Below are positions 1 to 4,891 of a stretch of 5,421 nucleotides of DNA, piece after piece. The notes under the pieces are model-generated. The model made no database searches and was not told the DNA's origin. It worked only from the letters and a program-made list of their open reading frames with translations. This DNA comes from an uncultured Porphyromonadaceae bacterium (GTDB taxonomy: Bacteria; Bacteroidota; Bacteroidia; Bacteroidales; Muribaculaceae): assembly GCA_900552325.1 (NCBI GenBank), contig URZG01000167.1, positions 1 through 5,421 of the forward strand. The letters are read 5' to 3'. The position numbers and the translations under genes were made by a program. Numbering within the stretch: position 1 is the first letter of the stretch; each line of letters starts with the position of its first letter.

Positions 1-183
1 GGTAAATGGGCTTACTATTTCCCTTACCTCAACAAAGTCATCGCCGCTCCTGAGGAAGCTGCCGACGAGCGCGGCGTGGTCACCACCGACTACCAGAACC
101 TCCTCGAAGAGGAATGGAAAGCCGAGCTGGCCCGCAAATATCCCGCCAAAGTCAACGAAAAAGTCCTCAGGAAAGCGAAATAA
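1..183 (+). CDS. C-terminal end of a probable peptidyl-prolyl cis-trans isomerase (SurA/PpiD-like), 5'-truncated
   Basis: The reading frame is open from base 1 and ends at TAA 181-183, giving the last 60 residues of a longer protein; the start lies outside the window. The tail contains TTDYQNLLEEEWKAELARKY, then PAKVNEKVL and a basic end. A pattern of DYQ, LE.EW, EL..KYP and KVN..VL is, from memory, how the large periplasmic parvulin-type foldases of Bacteroidales end; these act on outer-membrane proteins in the periplasm. No catalytic PpiC domain is inside the window, so the assignment rests on the tail alone and is tentative. Codon use matches the genes to its right up to about 3790. A strong hairpin at 225-266 follows, so this is probably the last gene of its transcript. 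Confidence 0.6.
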   Translation, partial: GKWAYYFPYLNKVIAAPEEAADERGVVTTDYQNLLEEEWKAELARKYPAKVNEKVLRKAK

Positions 184-224
184 TACCGATATACAGGTAG
201 CTTAAAGTTTCAGCTAAAAGTATT

Positions 225-270
225 TTAAGGTGTCGCCTCCATGTCAGAATGGAGGCGACACCTTAATTTT
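225..270 (+). terminator. Strong rho-independent-type hairpin, possibly bidirectional
   Basis: An 18-bp perfect inverted repeat (225-242 with 249-266) encloses a six-base loop, GTCAGA, and is followed by TTTT at 267-270. The core arm is AAGGTGTCGCCTCCAT. It lies 41 bases after the stop of the upstream partial gene and before the next promoter, as expected for its terminator. The T-run is short and the stem is longer than a typical terminator, so a different role for the dyad cannot be excluded. Confidence 0.7.
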
Positions 271-292
271 GTGTTAAATAATACAGATATAT

Positions 293-323
293 TTTGATAT
301 AGGTGTTATAATATATATCTTTG
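293..323 (+). promoter_or_regulatory. Bacteroidota-type promoter for the antitoxin/toxin pair
   Basis: TTTG at 293-296 (-33 box) is separated by exactly 19 bases from TATCTTTG at 316-323 (-7 box). This fits the known Bacteroides sigma-ABfr consensus TTTG-N19-21-TAnnTTTG. Transcription would begin near 330, leaving a leader of roughly 35 AT-rich bases before the ATG at 364. The promoter still matches consensus although the downstream toxin is broken. Confidence 0.75.
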
Positions 324-363
324 TGCTGTTATAAGTATATTATATATTCAATATATTTTTCTT

Positions 364-663
364 ATGGAAAATGTCGTAAAATTGCAAAGGAAGAATCTTG
401 ATCTTCCCGTAGATGTATGGCGTAAACTTGGCGCGTTGGCGGCATTGCAGGGCACAAGTCTCAAATCATTCGCGGAGCGTTTGCTTGCAGCAAAAGCTGC
501 TCAGGTTGAGGTTATTGTGAACGATAATCCCTCTCCTTCGGGAGATATATGGTGGGAAAATCCGGAGAATGTAGCTAAGGTGGACCGTGCGATCAGGCAG
601 AATGAAGCCGGTGAAGGTGATGTAAAGACTCTTGATGAAATCAAGGAGTTCCTGGGTTTATGA
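364..663 (+). CDS. Ribbon-helix-helix antitoxin, first gene of a YoeB-type toxin-antitoxin pair
   Basis: A 99-residue protein. Residues about 10-45 look like a ribbon-helix-helix DNA-binding fold: a short beta strand (KNLDLP), helix A (VDVWRKLGALAALQ), the turn GTSL, then helix B (KSFAERLLAAKA). Residues about 60-99 (WWENPENV...TLDEIKEFLGL) resemble the toxin-binding tails of antitoxins that partner YoeB/Txe toxins. It would dimerise, bind its own operator and hold the toxin inactive in the cytoplasm. Its TGA overlaps the toxin's ATG in ATGA at 660-663, the usual translationally coupled arrangement. Usual YoeB partners carry a Phd/YefM N-terminal domain instead, so the domain pairing is unusual. 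There is no Shine-Dalgarno, which is normal for Bacteroidota. The frame is intact, so this may now be an orphan antitoxin. The fold call is from sequence pattern only. Confidence 0.75.
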   Translation: MENVVKLQRKNLDLPVDVWRKLGALAALQGTSLKSFAERLLAAKAAQVEVIVNDNPSPSGDIWWENPENVAKVDRAIRQNEAGEGDVKTLDEIKEFLGL

Positions 664-939
664 GCTACCGGTTGAAATTTACACCCGAAGCGATGGAAGA
701 CCTTGCCCGGTGGAAACGCAGTGGCCGGAAGAAAGTGCTTAAAAAGATTATGGTTCTTCTGGAGGAATTGTAGGAGCATCCTCAGACCGGCACGGGGCAT
801 CCGGAGGAACTTAAAGGTGACAGAAGCGGCCAGTGGAGCCGCACCATAGATAAAAAAGAACCGGCTTGTTTACATCATACAGGATGATGAGGTGATGATA
901 GTGGTACTTTCCATGATGGGGCACTATTCTGATAAGTAG
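660..939 (+). pseudogene. yoeB: Broken YoeB/Txe-family mRNA-interferase toxin
   Basis: Translation from ATG 660 starts MSYRLKFTPEAMEDLARWKR and stops at an amber codon, TAG 771-773 (codon 38), where GAG or AAG would fit. Reading on gives EHPQTGTGHPEELKGDRSGQ, then WSRTIDKK. One extra base in the A-run at 852-857 then shifts the frame. Restoring it gives NRLVYIIQDDEVMIVVLSMM and GHYSDK, ending at TAG 937-939, about 92 residues in all. This follows E. coli YoeB (84 residues): the HPE glutamate and the terminal HY pair are kept, but WSRRI reads WSRTI, so the second arginine (R65 of E. coli YoeB) is lost. YoeB normally cleaves mRNA at the ribosome; this copy should make only a 37-residue stub. 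An insertion in the A-run could be a sequencing error, but the stop codon and the arginine change make real decay more likely. Confidence 0.85.
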
Positions 940-995
940 AAAGGAATAGTATTATCCGCAACCATACCATGAACGGAGGAAAACTCGATAAAAAC

Positions 996-1019
996 AGGGC
1001 AAAAAAGTGTCCTTCTTTT
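996..1019 (+). terminator. Weak hairpin, possible terminator of the toxin-antitoxin transcript
   Basis: AGGGCA (996-1001) can pair with TGTCCT (1008-1013), including one G-U pair, around an A-rich six-base loop, and is followed by TCTTTT. The stem is only 6 bp and it overlaps the -33 box of the next promoter. It may be chance. Confidence 0.25.
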
Positions 1020-1047
1020 GCTATTTGAAAAAAAATGCGTAAATTTG
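1017..1047 (+). promoter_or_regulatory. Bacteroidota-type promoter for rpmE2
   Basis: TTTG at 1017-1020 and TAAATTTG at 1040-1047 are 19 bases apart, the same geometry as the promoter at 293-323. Transcription would begin near 1054 and give a leader of about 70 bases before the ATG at 1125, long enough to hold a regulatory structure. Confidence 0.75.
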
Positions 1048-1105
1048 CAGGCCATTACTCCGAATCGCCCTACCAGCGATGCTTCCAACAAATTTTGATT
1101 TATAA

Positions 1106-1121
1106 TTTGTAGAACTACAAA
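1106..1121. repeat. Inverted repeat next to the rpmE2 start codon
   Basis: TTTGTAG (1106-1112) and CTACAAA (1115-1121) form a perfect 7-bp dyad around AA, ending three bases before the ATG. With only two bases between the arms it is more plausible as an operator-like palindrome in DNA than as a tight RNA hairpin. Either could affect expression of L31. Its function is not known from the sequence. Confidence 0.5.
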
Positions 1122-1124
1122 ATA

Positions 1125-1379
1125 ATGAAAAAAGATCTTCATCCCTCCAACTACCGTGAGGTTGTTTTCAAAGATATGTCGAACGAGGAAATTTTCATCA
1201 CCCGCTCGACCGTCGCTGCCAAGGAAACTATCGAAATCGATGGCGTGACCTATCCTCTGGTGAAGCTTGAAATCACAAGCTCTTCCCACCCCTTCTTTAC
1301 CGGCAAGCAGAAGCTCGTCGACACCGCAGGTCGCGTCGACAAATTCCGCTCCCGCTACGGCGACCGCAAAAAGAAATAA
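1125..1379 (+). CDS. rpmE2: 50S ribosomal protein L31 type B
   Basis: An 84-residue protein of full length for the family. Recognisable L31 features are the start MKKDLHPSNYREVVFKD, the central EI..SSHPFFTGKQK motif and the tail GRVDKFRSRYGDRKKK. L31 binds the large ribosomal subunit at the central protuberance and helps bridge to the 30S subunit. No cysteine is present, so this is the zinc-independent type B form rather than the CXXC zinc-binding type A form. The ATG at 1125 gives the expected N-terminus; there is no Shine-Dalgarno. It is a single-gene transcript between its own promoter at 1017-1047 and a terminator at 1426-1460. In some bacteria the type B gene is under Zur control as a zinc-saving paralogue. 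Whether that applies here cannot be seen, as many Bacteroidota appear to carry only this form. Confidence 0.95.
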   Translation: MKKDLHPSNYREVVFKDMSNEEIFITRSTVAAKETIEIDGVTYPLVKLEITSSSHPFFTGKQKLVDTAGRVDKFRSRYGDRKKK

Positions 1380-1425
1380 TCCGGCTCCCATGCCGCATAA
1401 CAGCCGGTGCTCGGCACAGGCTATA

Positions 1426-1460
1426 CAAAAAGGTCCGCACTCCGATGTGGGCCTTTTTGT
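1426..1460 (+). terminator. Rho-independent terminator of rpmE2
   Basis: CAAAAAGGTCCGC (1426-1438) pairs with GTGGGCCTTTTTG (1447-1459) over 13 bp, two of them G-U, around an eight-base loop. The T-run lies in the descending arm, and the matching A-run would let it work on both strands. It sits 46 bases after the L31 stop. Confidence 0.85.
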
Positions 1461-1520
1461 TTATAAATGGGAATAGTGAGAAATTTTGGGATGCGGGGGG
1501 CTTTTTCCAGCGCTTTTTTG

Positions 1521-1528
1521 TATCTTTG
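1521..1528 (+). promoter_or_regulatory. Probable promoter (-7 box) for the fumarase gene
   Basis: TATCTTTG is identical to the -7 box at 316-323 and is preceded by a T-run, as in many Bacteroidales promoters. No TTTG lies 19-21 bases upstream; the region there is G-rich then CTTTTTCC, so the -33 box is degenerate. Transcription would begin near 1535, leaving about 34 bases of AT-rich leader with no Shine-Dalgarno before the ATG at 1569. Confidence 0.6.
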
Positions 1529-1568
1529 CACACTACGAACAAACTAAACATACTACATATATTTCACT

Positions 1569-3218
1569 ATGGCAACTAAACCGTTCCATTATCAGCCGAT
1601 GTTTCCGCTCGGCCCGGATACCACTGAGTATTACCGCCTTACTTCCGACTATGTGAAGGTGGAAAACTGGGGTGGCCATGAATTTCTCGTTGTTGACCCC
1701 GAAGCGCTGACGGTGCTCGCCCGCCAGGCCACGCACGACAATGCCTTCATGCTCCGTCGCGAGCACAACGAGATGGTTGCTAAAATTCTGCACGATCCCG
1801 AGGCTTCGGATAACGACAAGTTCGTGGCTCTGACGATGCTCCGCAATGCCGAGATCGCCGCAAAGGGTGAGCTTCCCTTCTGCCAGGATACCGGTACGGC
1901 TATCGTGCACGGTGAAAAGGGGCAGCGTGTCTACACCGGCTGCGACGACGCCGAGAAGATCTCGCGTGGCGTTTACGACACATACACCACCGATAACCTG
2001 CGTTATTCGCAGAACGCTCCTCTCACCATGTATGACGAGGTCAACACCGGTTGCAACCTCCCCGCGCAGATCGACATCCATGCCGGCGAAGGCGACGAGT
2101 ACCACTTCGTGTTCGTAGCCAAAGGTGGCGGTTCGGCCAACAAGACTTACCTCTATCAGGAGACCAAGGCCATCATCAATCCCAAGACCCTCGTGCCCTT
2201 CCTCGTGGAGAAGATGAAGACACTCGGCACGGCGGCCTGTCCTCCCTACCATATCGCTTTCGTTATCGGCGGCACTTCGGCCGAGAAGAATCTCGAGACC
2301 GTGAAGAAAGCCTCCATCAAATATTACGACAATCTCCCCACAACCGGCAACGAATACGGCCGCGCTTTCCGCGACGTAGAGTTGGAAAAAGAACTCAAGA
2401 AAGCTTCGGAGGAGATCGGTCTCGGCGCCCAGTTCGGCGGCAAATATTTCGCCCACGACATCCGCGTGATCCGTCTACCGCGTCACGGCGCTTCCTGCCC
2501 CATCGGCATGGGTGTGAGCTGCTCCGCCGACCGCAACATCAAGGCTAAGATCAACCGCGATGGTCTCTGGCTGGAGAAACTCGATGCCAACCCCGGTGAG
2601 CTTATCCCGGAGGAGATGCGTAACCCCGAGGAATCCAACGCTGTCAACATCGACCTCAACCGCCCGATGCCGGAGGTTCTCGCTGAGCTCGACAAGTATC
2701 CCGTGGCTACCCGTCTGAACCTTACCGGTACCATCATCGTAGGGCGCGACATCGCCCACGCCAAGATCAAGGAGCGCCTGGATGCCGGAGAACCGATGCC
2801 GCAGTATCTGAAGGATCATCCTATCTATTATGCCGGTCCAGCCAAGACTCCCAAGGGTATGCCTTCCGGCTCGTTCGGCCCCACCACCGCCGGACGTATG
2901 GACCCCTACGTAGACCAGTTCCAGAAAGCCGGCGGCTCGATGATCATGATCGCAAAGGGAAACCGCAGCCAGCAGGTGACCGACGCCTGCAAGAACAACG
3001 GCGGTTTCTACCTGGGTTCAATCGGCGGTCCGGCTGCCGTGCTCGCCTCCAACTCCATCAAGAAAGTGGAACTTCTGGAATATCCCGAACTGGGCATGGA
3101 AGCCATCTGGAAGATCGAGGTCGAGAACTTCCCCGCATTCATCCTTGTTGACAACAAGGGCAACGACTTCTTCAAGAAAATACAGGAGAAGTGCGCCGCC
3201 TGCCCTATGGCCAAATAA
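1569..3218 (+). CDS. fumA: Class I fumarate hydratase, [4Fe-4S], oxygen-sensitive
   Basis: A 549-residue, full-length class I fumarase that interconverts malate and fumarate in the cytoplasm. The N-terminal (alpha) hydro-lyase domain covers about residues 15-285 and the C-terminal (beta) domain about 290-540. Three cysteines match the cluster ligands of E. coli FumA by position and context: C105 in FCQDTGT, C224 in AACPPYH and C318 in GVSCSADR. Other family motifs are DEVNTGCNLP, KGGGSANKT, SGSFGPTTAGRMDPYVD and KGNRSQQVTDACKNNGG. The frame has no defects. In fermenting Bacteroidales the enzyme is expected to work from malate towards fumarate, feeding fumarate reductase and succinate/propionate formation. 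GpmI starts 24 bases downstream with no visible terminator, so the two were probably one transcript in the parent genome. FumA and FumB are not distinguishable here; the symbol marks the class. Confidence 0.95.
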   Translation: MATKPFHYQPMFPLGPDTTEYYRLTSDYVKVENWGGHEFLVVDPEALTVLARQATHDNAFMLRREHNEMVAKILHDPEASDNDKFVALTMLRNAEIAAKGELPFCQDTGTAIVHGEKGQRVYTGCDDAEKISRGVYDTYTTDNLRYSQNAPLTMYDEVNTGCNLPAQIDIHAGEGDEYHFVFVAKGGGSANKTYLYQETKAIINPKTLVPFLVEKMKTLGTAACPPYHIAFVIGGTSAEKNLETVKKASIKYYDNLPTTGNEYGRAFRDVELEKELKKASEEIGLGAQFGGKYFAHDIRVIRLPRHGASCPIGMGVSCSADRNIKAKINRDGLWLEKLDANPGELIPEEMRNPEESNAVNIDLNRPMPEVLAELDKYPVATRLNLTGTIIVGRDIAHAKIKERLDAGEPMPQYLKDHPIYYAGPAKTPKGMPSGSFGPTTAGRMDPYVDQFQKAGGSMIMIAKGNRSQQVTDACKNNGGFYLGSIGGPAAVLASNSIKKVELLEYPELGMEAIWKIEVENFPAFILVDNKGNDFFKKIQEKCAACPMAK

Positions 3219-3242
3219 AAATCGATTTATCCCAATATATTA

Positions 3243-4751
3243 ATGGCACATAAAGCATTATTAATGATTCTCGACGGCTGGGGAATCGGCAACCACACCA
3301 AAAGTGACGCCATCTTCTCCACGCCGACCCCTTACTGGGACTCTCTGCTGAAAAATTATCCCCATTCCCAGCTTCAGGCCTCCGGCGAAAACGTAGGTCT
3401 GCCCGACGGTCAGATGGGTAATTCCGAGGTGGGTCACCTCAATATCGGCGCCGGACGCGTGGTCTACCAGGATCTGGTGAAGATCAACCGCGCCATCGCC
3501 GACGGCTCTATCGCGAAGAACCCCGAGATCGTGAGCGCTTTCTCCTACGCACGCGACAATGACCGCGCCATCCATTTCATGGGCCTCACCTCGAACGGCG
3601 GCGTACACTCGTCGCTAGAGCATCTCTACGCCCTCTGCGACCTGGCAAAACAGTACGGACTCAAGAAGGTATATATCCACTGCTTCATGGACGGCCGCGA
3701 CACCGATCCCCGTTCGGGTAAAGGCTTCATCGAGGAGCTGCAGGCCCACTGCGACAAGTCGGCCGGTGTGATCGCCTCCATCGTAGGACGTTACTACGCG
3801 ATGGACCGCGACAAGCGCTGGGACCGCCTCGAGAACGCCTATGACGCGCTCGTCTACGGCGAGGGCGTGCAGGATCCCGACCCCATTCATGCCATTGAGG
3901 AGAGCTATAAAAACGGCGTGACGGACGAATTCGTCGAGCCCATCGTCTGCGACAAGGACGGCATGATCTCCGACAACGATTCGGTCATCTTCTTCAACTA
4001 CCGCCCCGACCGCGCCCGCGAGATCACCCGCGCGTTCGTCGATCCCGCGTTCGACGGCTTCCAGCGCGAGTATTTCCCCGTCACCTACGTCTGCAACACC
4101 GAGTACGACGCCACCATGCCGAACGTGCTCGTTGCCTTCCCGCGCATCAGCGTGAAAAACGGCCTTGGCGAGTACCTGAGCAAGATGGGCATGACCCAGC
4201 TGCGCATCGCCGAGACCGAGAAGTACGCCCATGTCACGTTCTTCTTCAACGGCGGCGTCGAGGACCCGTATCCCGGCGAGGACCGCGTACTCGTCGCGTC
4301 CCCGAAGGTCGCGACCTACGACCTCCAGCCCGAGATGAGCGCCTACGAGGTCGCGAGCAAGTGCGTCGAGCGCATCGAGTCCGGCAAGTACGACGTCATC
4401 ATTCTGAACTTTGCCAACTGCGACATGGTCGGCCACACGGGCGTCTTCGACGCCGCTGTCAAGGCCGTCGAAACGGTCGACGAGTGCGTCGGTCAGGTCG
4501 TGGAGGCGACGCTCAAGATGGGCGGCATCGCGATGATCACCGCCGACCACGGCAACGCCGAGCAGATGCTCCAAGCCGACGGTAAGAGCCCGATGACCGC
4601 GCACACGACGAATGTGGTGCCCTTCATCCTCTGCGGCGCGGGTACCGAGCTGCGCGAGGGCCGCCTCGCCGACATCGCGCCGACGATCCTCGACGTGATG
4701 GGCCTTGAGCAGCCCGCGGAAATGGACGGCAAGACGCTGATCGTCCGCTAA
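3243..4751 (+). CDS. gpmI: 2,3-bisphosphoglycerate-independent phosphoglycerate mutase, apparently chimeric
   Basis: A 502-residue full-length GpmI converting 3-phosphoglycerate to 2-phosphoglycerate in glycolysis. It is a metal-dependent cytoplasmic enzyme of the alkaline-phosphatase superfamily. Visible active-site elements are D11 in LMILDGWG, the phosphoserine S61 in MGNSEVGH, H122 in NGGVHS, GRD 151-153, R183 in GRYYAMDRD, R254/R257 in NYRPDR, K327 in AETEKY, D394/H398 in CDMVGH, D435/H436 in ADHGN and H454 in TAHTTN. All look intact. Residues 1 to about 181 (for example YPHSQLQASGENVGLPDG and VVYQDLVKINRA) read as Bacteroidales. From about residue 196 (FNYRPDRAREITRAFVDP, TEYDATMPN, NFANCDMVGHTG) it reads as Firmicutes; from memory Bacteroidales have FRNDRAKE, TPYDA and ANGDMVGHTG. 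Base composition changes near the same place. The enzyme call is secure; whether any organism carries this exact gene is doubtful. Confidence 0.93.
   Translation: MAHKALLMILDGWGIGNHTKSDAIFSTPTPYWDSLLKNYPHSQLQASGENVGLPDGQMGNSEVGHLNIGAGRVVYQDLVKINRAIADGSIAKNPEIVSAFSYARDNDRAIHFMGLTSNGGVHSSLEHLYALCDLAKQYGLKKVYIHCFMDGRDTDPRSGKGFIEELQAHCDKSAGVIASIVGRYYAMDRDKRWDRLENAYDALVYGEGVQDPDPIHAIEESYKNGVTDEFVEPIVCDKDGMISDNDSVIFFNYRPDRAREITRAFVDPAFDGFQREYFPVTYVCNTEYDATMPNVLVAFPRISVKNGLGEYLSKMGMTQLRIAETEKYAHVTFFFNGGVEDPYPGEDRVLVASPKVATYDLQPEMSAYEVASKCVERIESGKYDVIILNFANCDMVGHTGVFDAAVKAVETVDECVGQVVEATLKMGGIAMITADHGNAEQMLQADGKSPMTAHTTNVVPFILCGAGTELREGRLADIAPTILDVMGLEQPAEMDGKTLIVR
3783..3842. other. Inferred join between Bacteroidales and Firmicutes DNA
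   Basis: This stretch encodes GpmI residues 181-200, VGRYYAMDRDKRWDRLENAY, among the most conserved parts of the family. Upstream codons are mixed (GTA, GGA, CGT, TCT, GGT) and the protein resembles Bacteroidales. Downstream codons end almost always in G or C and the protein resembles Clostridia. The frame is preserved across the join, as expected if two genomes share near-identical sequence here. The exact breakpoint cannot be fixed by eye, and an assembly artefact is the favoured cause. Confidence 0.7.
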
Positions 4752-4774
4752 AAAATCGAATCTGCCATGTTTAG

Positions 4775-4814
4775 AAAAAGCTCTGACGGTACACACTACC
4801 GTCAGAGCTTTTTT
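4775..4814 (+). terminator. Strong rho-independent terminator of gpmI
   Basis: A perfect 17-bp stem pairs 4775-4791 with 4797-4813 around the loop CACAC and is followed by one further T, giving a run of six T (4809-4814). The arm core is GCTCTGACGGTA. The A-run on the left arm could make it bidirectional. It separates gpmI from the M23 gene, so the latter needs its own promoter, which I could not identify. Confidence 0.9.
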
Positions 4815-4833
4815 GCTCGCAATTTTCGCACGA

Positions 4834-4891
4834 GCCGCAAAGCGGCGGAAAGGATGAAACATGGCAGGATCGAACGGCCGCGCAAAGCGGC
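4834..4891 (+). repeat. Two small GC hairpins flanking the start of the M23 gene
   Basis: GCCGC-AAA-GCGGC (4834-4846) and GCCGC-GCAAA-GCGGC (4877-4891) carry identical 5-bp arms. The first ends directly before the ribosome binding site GGAAAGGA (4847-4854), and the second lies at codons 6-11 after the ATG. They might shape translation initiation, but in DNA this GC-rich they may be chance. Confidence 0.35.

Noticed and set aside
852..858. AAAAAAG run as a programmed frameshift site in the toxin
   Set aside because: The frame reads GAT AAA AAA GAA, so the A AAA AAG heptamer is out of register for -1 slippage and a +1 shift would be needed. The amber codon upstream would stop ribosomes first.
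924..1391. A 155-codon minus-strand frame across the rpmE2 region
   Set aside because: It is antisense to L31 and runs through the rpmE2 promoter and leader. The clear L31 protein on the plus strand explains the conservation.
1533..2456. A 307-codon open frame on the minus strand
   Set aside because: It is antisense to the fumarase, which has full-length family motifs. No promoter or known domain was seen for the minus-strand frame.
3243..4751. GpmI as a natural domain-swapped enzyme or new system
   Set aside because: The swap point sits in a conserved block, and the downstream terminator and gene are also foreign in composition. A contig join explains all of this without a new biological mechanism.
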